From NCBI GenBank assembly GCA_916613615.1, contig OU744725.1:6554708-6618707 (forward strand): 64,000 nucleotides of DNA. The letters are read 5' to 3'. Below the pieces are notes generated by a model, which saw only the letters and a list, made by a program, of their open reading frames with translations, ran no database searches and was not told the origin of the DNA. This DNA comes from Steromphala cineraria. Its lineage: Eukaryota > Mollusca > Gastropoda > Trochida > Trochidae. Shown piece after piece: positions 27,119 through 37,577 of the stretch (its first letter is position 1; each line of letters begins with the position of its first letter). The translations under genes and the position numbers were made by a program.

Positions 27119-27345
27119 TAATGATGTATTTTCCACAGTGACAATCATGTGAACGTCACGAGGCAGATAGCGCATGCATTTCACGTTCACGGCTTGGGTA
27201 GCGAGCGCAAAGCACGTGCAGGGCGCGGTTGTGCTCTCCGTTTGCTCATGGTGATTCCCTACCAGTAAAAATCAATGAATCCATTTTTATACTTATTATT
27301 GAAATAATTTTGTTACTACGGTTTATCTCGGTTCATAAGTTAGAT

Positions 27346-27486
27346 CAAAACCTCGCCCTCGGTGTTGTTTGATAATGTAAGCCCTAAGCCTCGGGAAATT
27401 GGGGCGGGCCTGTCTGCCCTTTCCAATTTCCCTCTGCCGCGGGCTTACATTATCAACAACACCTCTGGCTTGGTTTTGATCCTACA
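27346..27486. repeat. Long hairpin 4 (about 140 bp)
   Basis: GATCAAAACCTCGCCCTCGG... pairs with the inverse of ...CTCTGGCTTGGTTTTGATC, and GATAATGTAAGCCC with GGGCTTACATTATC. Confidence 0.8.
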
Positions 27487-27597
27487 CATATCAGCTTTTA
27501 ACAACTTTGTGATATTATGCTGATGTTTTTTCAGCCTTCGCGCTGTTCCATTATCTGCTTTTGCTATCATTTTCATATTTAGGCAATTTCATTAACT

Positions 27598-27666
27598 TTC
27601 TCGCCGCTAATGGCTGCAATATTGCCCAAGCGGCGCTAAACAATAACTCACTCACTCACTCACTCA
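27598..27666 (+). mobile_element. SINE-like repeat tail
   Basis: CGCCGCTAATGGCTGCAATA, TTGCCCAAGCGGCG, then four to five ACTC units. Same family as 23040-23220. Confidence 0.55.
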
Positions 27667-27888
27667 AACTGTTACAGTTACATAGATCGTGATACATTCT
27701 GTTTTTAGTCTGTCACGAGAAGGGTTAAAGGAAAGTAGTTCCGGCTGATTCTTGAGTGTAGTATAACTAACATTTTGGTTAGTTATACCACGGGTCCAAA
27801 CAATAGAGTCGTGGTATAAATTGTGGAAATCGTATATATCTTTAAGAATTATTGAAATACATTTCTTGTATATCAGTGTTGTGTTTTT

Positions 27889-28106
27889 ATGCCCCCGAAT
27901 CGGAGATTCCGGGGGTATATTGTTTTTCACCTGTCCGTTTGTCCACAAAAACTTTAACCTTGGTCATAACTTTTGATTGGTCAGAGCTAGGTCTTTGATA
28001 CTTGACATATGGATCCCTTGTGATGAGACCTTTCAGATGACACCATGACATTTGACCTTGTGACCTTGACCTTGACACAGCGAGCAGGATGCATCCGGGG
28101 GCATTC
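27889..28106. mobile_element. Short element with ATGCCCCCG inverted ends
   Basis: ATGCCCCCGAATC at the left and GATGCATCCGGGGGCAT inverted at the right. It contains CCTGTCCGTTTGTCCAC and a run of AGGTCA half-sites on the minus strand (GTCAAGGTCAAGGTCACAAG). Confidence 0.5.
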
Positions 28107-28132
28107 GTGTTTCACAAACACATCGTGTTTAC

Positions 28133-28742
28133 CATTCTCTCCCCACAGAGGCAACTCAGTCATACCCCAGTTAACCTCTGTTCTATTACGGCTAACATAC
28201 GGGATAGAAAGGTAGAAATCTGATTGGAGGCAATCGAAGTTAGTTGTGCAATCAGCGACGCCGTTTCAAAAGTGGTCATTCGCAAAAGTTCGGCTATTCC
28301 CGTGTGGATCCGCATCAAAGGGAGATAACTCTTCCTTCTACAAAACAATCGCTTTTTACCTTCTCATTGGTTTTTATTTGGTGAATTATTAAAATAAATT
28401 TTATCATAAAACGAAGAACAATTTACACAATTATAAAACAATATGTTTCTAATGAAAACCCCTATACATATCTGATTTTGAAATAGTTTCCCTCTCTGAG
28501 ACTCGCACTGTTAATGAAAAAGAAACCTAAAGGCATGATTCTTTTGAAAGTCAATGAGCGACCGTTGAGTAATCCAGAAGTCGTGGACATCCAAAAGGTG
28601 TTATCATTGGCTGCAAATAAGGGAGATATCTCAAGTTACAACTTTTTGCCGCTAGGGCGATCTGCCGGAACCCCAGGATTTTGGCGTAATGGAACAGAGG
28701 CTAACTGGGGTATGACTGAGTTGCCTCTGTGGGGAGAGAATG
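28133..28742. mobile_element. hAT-like MITE, copy 2 (610 bp)
   Basis: Inverted ends CATTCTCTCCCCACAGAGGC and GCCTCTGTGGGGAGAGAATG. Flanks are GTGTTTAC (28125-28132) and TTGTTTAC (28744-28751). It is about 290-345 bp longer than the other copies, with extra central sequence. Open frames at 28160-28348 and 28514-28768 use its ends and are not taken as genes. Confidence 0.75.
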
Positions 28743-28751
28743 CTTGTTTAC

Positions 28752-30105
28752 TTTTAGCTTTATATTGAGCATGACTTAACAAATTATGTCTTTAACCTTT
28801 AACCTCTGCAGGCAAGCCTGCCGCCTTCACTTTTAATTACTAAATGACACGTCTTTGAAATTTTACCCTTTGACATACAAACGACAAACAGGTGTGACGA
28901 AGTCATGTAAATAATGACAAAGTTAATATTTTTCCGAATCGCAAATCAATAGGCTTTTTCGTGTTAAAAAAGTATAAGGATAAAGTTTTCCGTTATCAAG
29001 GCGTGACGAATTAAAAATATTAAACGTATTTTCAATAAGAAAATTTTGTGCAGGTGCGCGTTTTTCTTACCAATAGCAAATTTACCTATCGTGTTTAAAG
29101 TGGCAAATTTCGTTTCAAAGTGCTTCAAAAGTACACAAGTGTTATATCATTCTGTTCAGAAATAATATCCTAACACTCTTTAAAGTAAGGAAATATAAAT
29201 TTTCTCCGTCATAAAAATATAGAGAAAATACGAATCGGCAAATGAAAACGATCGGATTTTGAATAAAACACTTGTTAAATAATCAGCGTAATTAACTCAT
29301 GATTTTCATAACATAAAAATCCACATAAATAAAAAAAAACATATATGATCCCGTCCTTTGTCAAGTCTCGTTTGTAAAAATGCAAATATTCTGAAAGCAT
29401 GTAAAACATTGCTATGAGCATCATTGAATTCATTAGTCTTATGTGACGCTTCGCGCAAAATGATGGCGTAACGTGATTTTAGCAAGGTCAATCTATTATT
29501 CCTCCCCCCCTACTTTTGTGTAATTTTCATAAGGATAGATTAGTTATTTGTAAAAAATGTCAACACGGACGTAAATAGCATCGTTCAGTAAAAATATTGA
29601 CTATTTGAAAGTACGTTAAAAAACTTATCGTTTTCAATAAACATCCTTTTTGTTTGTTTGAAGGAAGTATCATTCGTGCACCACAATTATTTCTTGTACA
29701 GAATTTCATTTATTGGAAGGATAATCCGATTTTAAGAAATTAGTACAGATTTATGGATTGTGTTACTTTTCATTATATTCATTTTCATGTGGAGATATGC
29801 CTAATTGTAAAAGAAATATTAGAATATTTGAGAAAAATACAAACAATGGCAAGTAAGAAAATCATTTTATTCTCAAGAATATTTTTGTAAGTCTGTGTTT
29901 AAAAAAAAAAGGAGAAGCTAAATATGACAGAAACCAATGTGACGTCATTGTTAAAATCTTACACCTTTGAAGTTCCAAGCAAAAAACTTCAAAACAATCC
30001 AGCAGGCAGAAGGTTAACATCTTGCATACTCTGCTAGCAACATTTCATTTTGCCATGAAACCACACAATCAGCCAACTACAAACGAGCTCAAGATTTTGC
30101 CAAAT
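28752..30105. other. No gene recognised
   Basis: AT-rich flank of the transposon. The only long frame (29306-29491, minus) has no family features. Confidence 0.3.
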
Positions 30106-30109
30106 AATT

Positions 30110-30138
30110 GAAGGGTCCGGGGTAAGAAGTTGATAACC
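30110..30138 (+). repeat. Left terminal inverted repeat of the transposon
   Basis: Starts GAAGGGTCCGGGGTAAGAAG and is the reverse complement of 33430-33458 apart from one internal difference and the innermost bases. Confidence 0.85.
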
Positions 30139-30695
30139 CACAGAATTGTACTTTTGAGATAATCACGTTTTAAAGTTTGGTTCTCCTTGTGAAATTAGGA
30201 TTTCACTTTACCTTGAAAGAATACTCATTATTACATTGACCAACTACTTGTTTAACTTGTAAAGAATGAAGATCACTCTATGTGTATTACAAATTGCTCT
30301 TTTATCACCTCAATGTAACAGTATGCGGAAAATGCAAGTGGGTTATCACTGTTTTACCGAACGTTGGTTATCACGTTCTTGCCGAATATGTTTAGTTGAA
30401 CACAACTCTGACCACTGAAAATTGCCTATCTTCATCCATATTCACCTTTAATACTATACAGAAGACCAAACAATATGCTTGGTTGCATTTGCATGCTTTT
30501 GAGAAACAATTCGCTGGATGACAGAACTTCGAATCTCTGCTTTATAGTCAATCCAATCAAAATATAACATTTTCAATACTTTCTATATAAAATGTTTTAT
30601 TTCTCAACGAATACAAACAAATTACTGTCTTCTCAACAAATCAAATAAAAACAGCAATATAAAAATGTCATTACCTCTGAGCATTGCCTGACGTC
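30139..30695. other. Non-coding end of the transposon
   Basis: Lies between the last transposase stop and the left inverted repeat. It holds the two subterminal motifs and no coding frame. Confidence 0.5.
30341..30386 (+). repeat. Subterminal repeats, left end
   Basis: Two copies of a 21-bp motif, GGTTATCAC..TTTACCGAA (30341-30361 and 30366-30386). A third, GGTTGTCATGTTTTTACCGA, lies inverted near the right end (about 33404-33423). Placement inside both ends suggests transposase-binding sites. Confidence 0.55.
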
Positions 30696-32558
30696 TTACA
30701 CAATCTGGTGTAATTTAACATTAAAAAAAATATAGTGAGAATCATGAACAGCAATACGAACAATGGATTCTGGGATATGGACGGCGCCGTCAAGGAATAG
30801 CTGGTCCTTACAGTGAATGCATGTTTGAACAAACACAGGTGGAATGTATGGCAAGAGACTGACGACATCTGCAACTTTCTGCTTGTCCAATGCTCTGGGA
30901 CCATCATACTTTCGTGGGAATTGAGCTACAGCAACGTCTTGTCGAGTTTTCCCTCTTCTACCAACAGAAACTGTGTTCCAAACATCGCTCTTAAAGTTTG
31001 GGCTTGTCTGTATGTTATCAAACTGTTCAGCTGTCATTCTGAAACGGACAACGCTTTTGAAATTGACTGGGTCTCCATCAATGTTCTTTTGTTTGATTGA
31101 GAAGTATCCTTTCAGGTCTGTCAACTTCACGAAATCTTCGCTGGTCATTTCAACAACTTTCAGACTCTGTGCTGATTTGGTAATCACTTCTCTCCAGTGG
31201 CTGGGTGTGTACACCTGCTTGACATGTTAACGCACATAATTTTCAATCAAACCAAAGTCACGATCTGACGGAAGCATACTATGTCCACTGAGAGGGAAGT
31301 GATGCTCCACATTTTTGAAACGACCAGTAGCGATGTAATACAGCCACATGAATTGGATTGTCCAGTTTTTGTTTTGCCCCCCACAATTGTCAGAAATGGC
31401 AATGAGAGTAGTACCATTGATGTTGTTTGATTCAATGTGTTTGCGAACACAGTTGCCAATTTCCTCAGAACCCCGCCCAGCAATGGACTCATCCCACACA
31501 TAACAGTATCCAGTATCTGTTTTGCAGTCGTGCACATTCAAGTTGTATGACCAGACCTTACGCTTGTAAAAGGCAGGTCCGGTTGATAACTTAGGAGTTG
31601 GGAGGGCTTGTTGTAAGTCAAACGTTATGACATGATAGTCATTTTCACTAGATGCTTTAACCTTCTGCTGTTTGATGTCATCCTGGCCAGCTTGAGCTTT
31701 TCTATGATGGAGTTCCTGAGCATTTTTCAATTGTAGAGCAACCTCCTCGTCCTTGTTGTCAACCGCTTCTTTTATTTTCATGACGAATTCGTCACACGTC
31801 TTGCACGTGTCCGTTTTAGGCTTTTGGATCCCAATGTTGAACTTTTCCGTGAAAATTTGTCTGTACTTATCTCTTGAAACTGGTTGAAACCCATTCGTCA
31901 CACAGTAATCTTCAGCATAATTACTGTAACGGGTATTGATGGTGTAGTCCATAGTGAGATAGGTTTTATCTGGGTTGTCTCTTCTACTATAATGGCTGGA
32001 ATACTTTGGAATGCTTCTGATGTGTTCCTTGACCTGTTCAATTTGTTCCTCAGGATATGCATTCACTCTGTTTCTGTGTTTGCCTCTTCTATCCAGAACT
32101 GGAGAGAGATTTCCATCTCGAATCGTTTTTACAACGTGGTCAATTCTACCTCTGTTCTTCTGGAGGCCATGCATAGACAAAAACGCCTTTTTGCAAACAA
32201 TGCTCCGACCCTCAGCACCCCGTACACTGTAGACTACAGAACATTTTCTTTTACGTTTTTCCTTGTCGCCGTACCTGCGTCTCACAGGCATTGCTTCAAT
32301 GCAACCAAATAGATAGTTATTTTGATGATCCCTATTAGCCAGGCCCCTAAATCCTGTAAATATCTCAATAATCTGATGTTGCCCAATCTCTTCAAAGCAC
32401 TTTTTGGGACAATCACAGTCTGGTCCAACAGATTTTGCAGGGTATACTCTTTCCTTCTTTGAACTGTGGTTGTAACGTTTACCGCTGTCTTTCCTTTCCT
32501 TATTAATCTCCCTAACCCGTTTGTTTCTTTTGCGTTTTCGAGATCTGCCTCTCTGTTC
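30696..32558 (-). pseudogene. DDE-like transposase gene with one in-frame stop
   Basis: The open frame from about 32558 to 31230 encodes roughly 445 residues. After a single in-frame TAA (31227-31229) the same frame continues for about 175 more residues to a stop at 30696. Numbered from 32564, it shows a very basic N-terminus, a CDCPKKC cysteine motif near 50-56, a CKTC pair at 254-257, and three acidic blocks: FDLQQALPTPKL (D316), ISDNCGGQNKN (D392) and GHSMLPSDRDFGLIE (D434/E441). These blocks fit an RNase H-like DDE/DDD catalytic core. Similar uncharacterised proteins are common in insects and molluscs, and the family may correspond to one of the DUF7869-type groups (recalled, not checked). 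No ATG lies at the start. TTTGCAG before 32558 looks like a splice acceptor, so an upstream exon is likely. Confidence 0.75.
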
Positions 32559-32570
32559 CTGCAAACAAGA

Positions 32571-33321
32571 TTAATGTCTTTTAAAAACTGCTATATCACA
32601 TTCAATGAATCTGTTCCGTAAATGAGCAAGATCTTTAATTGAATAACTTGGGTTTAGTGACACAAGCATGGACGACATTCCAGAATGATAGGTGGCTTCC
32701 AGAATAATCTTTATTTGATCAAGTGTGAACTCTATTTCTGCAGCATCTAAATGCAACATACCAGGTTTCACTACAGAAAAAATATGGCAAGCTTTCATTT
32801 GTGTAAAACTCACATACAAAAAGTCCAAATTTTGACATGCCCCAATGTTCAGAAATTCCGCACTTTCAAGATGCCTACATCGATCCAATTGCAAGATCCT
32901 TAAGTTTGTCATGTTTTGCAGGAAACTGAAGAGAGTTGATTGGTGTCTCAGTCAGATTTAATGTATGCATTTTCTTTGATCGGTAGAGCTGTGATGAAAG
33001 TATTTCATTGAATATGCCGTGGTCGAAATCAAATACTGCATATGGTAGTTCAAAGTAAATGAAGCAGGCTGAATGACTCATGACAGTTCTGAATTGATCT
33101 TCATTGAAACACATGACATCAACTGAAAACTCCTCAAAGCATCTCCAAAGAATACTATGAGAATTCACAATTCTGTGTAATTCTTTTGAAACAGGTGCAA
33201 CTTTTTGCAGAAGATCTTCCAATGGGACAAACTTAAGGATCATTATCAAAATTTCTTCTGGTAAACTTAGCAGATTGATCTGGAAGGAATAAAAAATCTT
33301 TGGAAGTGGAAATTGAGTCAT
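32571..33321 (-). pseudogene. F-box / leucine-rich-repeat gene with a frameshift
   Basis: ATG at 33321 (AAAA before it). Residues 18-59 form an F-box: LPEEILIMILKFVPLEDLLQ, then VSKELHRIV and a terminal LW. LRR-like units follow (MHTLNLTETPINSL). The frame changes near 32920: LRRs resume in the next frame as MTNLRILQLDRCRHLESAEF and FLYVSFTQMK, ending at TAA 32571. Together they give about 245 residues with the usual order of an FBXL protein. Known F-box proteins bind SKP1 and give a cullin-RING ubiquitin ligase its substrate specificity. The frameshift could be a real mutation or an assembly error. It lies wholly inside the transposon, on the transposase strand and just upstream of it. Confidence 0.75.
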
Positions 33322-33429
33322 TTTTAGCCTTTATAACTATTATTATGATCCAACGTTATTATAGTGAACTAGTGACAACCATCACACAGTTATGCATTCT
33401 CACTCGGTAAAAACATGACAACCCAATCA

Positions 33430-33458
33430 GGTTATTAACTTCTTACCCCGGACCCTTC
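33430..33458 (-). repeat. Right terminal inverted repeat of the transposon
   Basis: Mirror of the left repeat. It lies about 110 bases beyond the ATG of the F-box gene, so the promoter for the minus-strand genes should be in or next to it. Confidence 0.85.
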
Positions 33459-33512
33459 AATTCACTCCTGACTGCGGCTTGGACGTAGCGATTTAAACGC
33501 TGATAAGTTTGA

Positions 33513-33602
33513 GATATATTACAGATTCCCCTTCTTGCAACTGTGGTCATAATTCTGAGGACGCATTCCACTTTTTTCTCTCATGTCCAGTTTAGAACGA
33601 CT
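33513..33602 (+). pseudogene. Reverse transcriptase C-terminal fragment
   Basis: In one frame: DSPSCNCGHNSEDAFHFFLSCPV, a block of which CxCG...EDAFHFFLSCP is characteristic of LINE C-terminal zinc regions. A stop follows at once. It lies about 55 bases outside the transposon end. Confidence 0.6.
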
Positions 33603-33717
33603 TAAGAACTAATTCGTTTTTCTTTATAAAAGGTTAGAACCTACCATCTACACTCGGTGGCAAAAGAAACGATGCCATATGAAATGCATGACAGATTAAG
33701 CTAAACAGGGTTATTAA

Positions 33718-33982
33718 CATTTTCTCCCCACAAAGGCAGATCAAATCATGAAATGTTGATACAGCCTCTGTTCTATTAGTTCGCATGGAAAGGGTGGTTC
33801 ATATCCATGATGCCATGATTCAGTTGACAAAACGATGATTTTAGAACAGCGTCGCTGATTGCACAGCTAACTTTGATCGCCTCCAATCAGTCCTCTCCCA
33901 TTCTATCCCACAAAGTCGGCGTAATACAACAGAGGCTGTATCAACATTTCATGACTTGATATGCCTCTGTGGGGAGAGAATG
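33718..33982. mobile_element. hAT-like MITE, copy 3 (265 bp)
   Basis: Starts CATTTTCTCCCCACAAAGGC and ends GCCTCTGTGGGGAGAGAATG, inverted. It is flanked by GTTATTAA (33710-33717) and GTTTTTAA (33984-33991), an 8-bp duplication with one difference and one extra base. Inner parts match copies 1 and 2. Confidence 0.75.
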
Positions 33983-34194
33983 GGTTTTTAAATGTCTTCA
34001 AGAACCAACTGAACGAAGTTTTAGATTTTAAATCTTTCTTTGTAAACGCTTTTGAAAAACACGCCTTTCAAAAAACGCCGTTTAAAAATCTCTTGAACTA
34101 GACGAGATAGGATAGTGAGAAGGGGCCTTTTGCTTGATTTTAAAACAACTTACAGACAAGATGCATGAACAAATTAATTTCTAACAAATTTTTT

Positions 34195-34745
34195 ATCCCA
34201 CCGGTATGTAATACCGTGGGATATAGTCATCACCCTGTCCGTCTGTATGTCCGTCCGTCCGTCCGTCCGTCCGTAATCATTTCGTTTCCGGAGCAGAACT
34301 CAAAAACCGGTCCACATATCTTTCTGAAACTTTACATGTGTATTGCCCACCTACTGAAGTGGTGCATTTTGATATTTCACATTTCTGAAAATTTTATTGT
34401 TTATTATTTCCATGGAAAGGGCTCTTATTTGGACTATGTTCATGAAAGGTTTCGTTTCATATATATAAAACCGGTCCACATATCTTTCTTAAACTTTACA
34501 TGTGTATTGCCCACCTACTGAAGTGGTGCCTTTTGATATTTTCACATTTCTGAAAATGTTATTTTTTATTATTTCCATGGAAATGGCTCTTATCTGGACT
34601 CGGTTCATGAAAGGTTTCGTTTCATATATATTAGCTTATACTATTATGAACCTTGCTTGAAAAAATTACAATTATCTTTCAAAGGTTTACATATTACAAT
34701 CATGTGGAACCGGTGGGATATGTCATCTTCTGATGACTCTTGGTA
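34195..34745 (+). mobile_element. Dispersed element with GTCC microsatellite and internal duplication
   Basis: Begins CCCACCGGTATGTAATACCG then GGGATATAGTCATC and GTCCGTCCGTCCG. A segment of about 165 bp (ACCGGTCCACATATCTTTCT...) is duplicated at about 34302-34465 and 34471-34632. It ends ACCGGTGGGATATGTCATC. The 118-codon frame across it is not a gene. Confidence 0.65.
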
Positions 34746-34749
34746 TATA

Positions 34750-37100
34750 TTGATAACATCTTTAATTCATCAAATCAACAATTTTTATAATTCTTTAATT
34801 CCAATTCGAAAGATTATGACCAAAACTATCATTGAAAACTTTCTTGTTTACATCTGTATATTGTAGGCAGAGGCATTAACAAAAGCAGAGGTATGCTACT
34901 TTGCCAATCATGTCACTTTATGTGAATAAATATGTTTAAACCACTACACAAGAGCACACAAAATCGAACTTATCTGTTAGACAGTGCTCAAGTTTGTAAA
35001 TTCAGGTCTGAGGGGGATGAGGCAATTTTATCCAATTTAACGTATAAATCACCTTTAAATGTTCCATGATCGTTTGCAAGAGTTATCAATTACTTTAGCG
35101 TAATAGCGAATCCACAGGGGTAATTAGAAATGTAAAACAACAAAGGATCTTAAACTTGAAAACCTACGCTTAACTTCCTAATAAACATCGTCCGGTTTCC
35201 ATCAAATCTAAAAAAAAAATTTATTTTCCTCTATACTGAACTAAAAGCAGTTGTAATTTGAAACTATAACGATAATTGTTAAAATGACAAAAAACAATGT
35301 TTGATACCATCAACATACCCAATGTCCCTTTTTTTTTGAGAAACTGCTATCCTTGATTATGTCATTCATGTGAAATTTCATCGGGTGTATAATCAACTTC
35401 GTTTGAAAAAAATTTAAGTGACTATTTTATGATATTGTAATTCTTTATAACATAGAGGAAATCAGTAGTAATTAGGGAGATTTCTTGACTATGACATTTT
35501 GATGAAATTCTTTGTTTAGTTTTGAGTTTTAAGCATTGTACGTGGGCAAATTGAAAGTAGTAACTCGTAACATGTCATTGGAATAGTTGTACTTTTCTGT
35601 CGCTAATAAGTATATTTCATGAAAAGTTGTGACATTAAGATGATACGAGAATTAGATTGTGTAATCCCTTTCCGTCTGACACACTAATCTTCTGTAACAA
35701 CTCCGTTATCCCTCGGCACTTCACATCCATTAAAGGATGAACCATAATATTGATAAGCATCGTTTTCGAGTCATTGCTATAAAGGATTGCATTTATCCTT
35801 TCAGATGGAGCAACATGCGTTCAAGCGTTGTGTCATCCTAAGCTGACAGGTGATTACAGACTCTTTTATCAAATGATTTATTAAATAACAATATGTTTCC
35901 AGTATACCTCCCAAACAGCTCCAAGTACCTGAAAAAATCTTTGGTATTGTTAAACTTTCCAGCAAAACTGCTATATAATCAATGCAACTAATGGTAAGAT
36001 TACCTCTGCGAACCGTATGTGATGGTCAAGTATTCCTAAGGTTTGAGAGGGATCATAGTCACGATAGGAAAGCGTTCATCGGTATGATGCTTTATAAGTG
36101 TAGAATACGTAACAAAACACCAAGACAGTTCTTTAACAAAGGTTTGTTTTATCATGTTGATTTCTAGTGCAATTGCCATGAAATAGTGGTGTTTGTGCCT
36201 GTTCCGTTATGCAGACAGTATTCAACAAAAAGGTATGGATTTTTGAGTAGATTAGGATTAGTAATGTTCCCAACATCTACTAAATGATTATAATCATAGT
36301 TCCACATGGACACATTTGGCAGGGATTTATGTACCACTGTGGTCATTAGTTTGACCGACATTAATTGTGCTCAATTGAAAAGAAAAGAAAGACGGAATTT
36401 GATTTTCATCCAGTGTATAATCAACTTCGTTTGAACATTTTATTTGTGACAATTTAAAAACTTGTAATTCGTTACAACCTTGAGGAAACCAACAGGAATT
36501 CGGGAGATTTATGGACATTTTGATGTCATTTTTTTCTTGTTTAGTTTTAATTTTCAAATCGATCTAGAATATTTTGTTATCGTTTAAATGTTACCAATTA
36601 ATAAGTTCCCGAAAATGGTAAAATGATATAAGAATTTATGTGGACCCAGTGTAGTACAGTTTTGTAGAACAGTATCCTGCATTATATTGTATGTTTCAAA
36701 CAGTAGTAATTGTAGTAGACATACCTTGTACTGCTGGAACGTTGGTTTACTTGTTTACATAAAGGAGAAGAGCGCATGAAACGGACATTGTGATAAGAAC
36801 TTTAAATTCAATAAGGAGTTTTTCAGATAAACCGCTCTTAACAGGGGCGGATTCAGGATTTTATAAAGGGGGGGGGGGGGGGTCGGATTTAGAAATTTGT
36901 CAACGGGGGGGGGGGGGGAGTATGTTATGTTATGTTGTTGGCAAGTAAATCGTACAAGTGTGAGTCTCATGCATACACCATATACCAAGATGATAGATAA
37001 CAGTCATTTACTGAAGTCTCTTTTGTAATGATTTTCACATGTTCTTCTGCACAACATAACAGTCAAAGGAAAATAGTGAAATTAATTTATTTGTGCAGTT
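34750..37100. other. No intact gene; repeats
   Basis: 35378-35525 and 36405-36550 form a direct repeat pair (GTGTATAATCAACTTCGTTTG, then a gap, GAGGAAAYCA..., TTGTTTAGTTTT) about 1.03 kb apart. G tracts lie at 36868-36882 and 36905-36918, after GGGGCGGATTCAGGATTTT. ORFs of 60-77 codons show no domain. Confidence 0.4.
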
Positions 37101-37114
37101 TGCTATTGTCAGTG

Positions 37115-37577
37115 TCACAAATAAAATCTGCATGATACAAACACATCTGCCGCTTCTGGTGTTAACATCATTGAAAACAGAGTATCTTCATGTGTAGTCA
37201 AAATATTTGGAAGATTGATAACTGAAGAGATGAGTTCATGTTTGATGTAATCATTCACATTTAGATAAAGTTCTGATGCAGTAAGCATACGCTATGACGA
37301 TGACAATGAACAGTCACCCACCAGCAACACAGAAATACTGTTAAACAAACAGTAAGTTTCCATCTCCAAGTATCTTCAAAGCAGTGTAGGTTGACTCAAT
37401 GTCTTCTGGCAGAAGTGGCTGTGCTAGATTATCAACTTGGAAACTTTCAAAGCGAACAGATGAGCGTTGTTTTAGCAATGGTCCGATTATGTCCATATTT
37501 TCAGCATGTACAGTTTCTACAGAATATCTATCCCCTCTTTCAAAACAGCTTGACAAATACCTGGACATTACCCCCAT
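37115..37577 (-). pseudogene. OTU-protease-like gene fragment, broken
   Basis: The frame from 37577 reads ...LLPEDIESTYTALKILGDGNLLF and stops. GDGN.LF matches the active-site block GDGNCLF of OTU cysteine proteases, but Leu stands where the catalytic Cys should be. One base later the next frame continues ISVLLVGDCSLSSS, a stop, RMLTASELYLNVNDYIKHEL, then LFSMMLTPEAADVFVSC, matching the order of OTU-like proteins found with transposons. One frameshift, one internal stop and a lost catalytic residue mark it as dead. It is probably a transposon remnant. Confidence 0.6.

Larger units (their letters stand above)
30110..33458 (-). mobile_element. DNA transposon with transposase and F-box/LRR cargo
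   Basis: A 3349-bp unit with near-perfect terminal inverted repeats. Both ends begin GAAGGGTCCGGGGTAAGAAG, and identity continues to about 29 bp with one mismatch. AATT flanks both outer ends (30106-30109 and 33459-33462), which suits a 4-bp target duplication. AATT is its own reverse complement, so it could instead be part of the repeat. Read on the minus strand from 33458, the order is F-box/LRR gene, DDE-like transposase gene, then a roughly 600-bp non-coding end with subterminal repeats. The superfamily was not identified. Each gene carries one defect, so this copy is probably not autonomous. Confidence 0.85.

Noticed and set aside
28514..28768. 84-codon ORF
   Set aside because: It spans the end of a MITE, and its last residues are the inverted repeat itself.
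31884..32312. 142-codon plus-strand ORF
   Set aside because: It is the antisense shadow of the transposase frame, which has clear motifs on the minus strand.
34165..34521. 118-codon plus-strand ORF
   Set aside because: It runs through the GTCC microsatellite and a duplicated non-coding element; no domain.
36755..36988. Minus-strand ORF with proline runs
   Set aside because: Produced by the two G tracts at 36868 and 36905.
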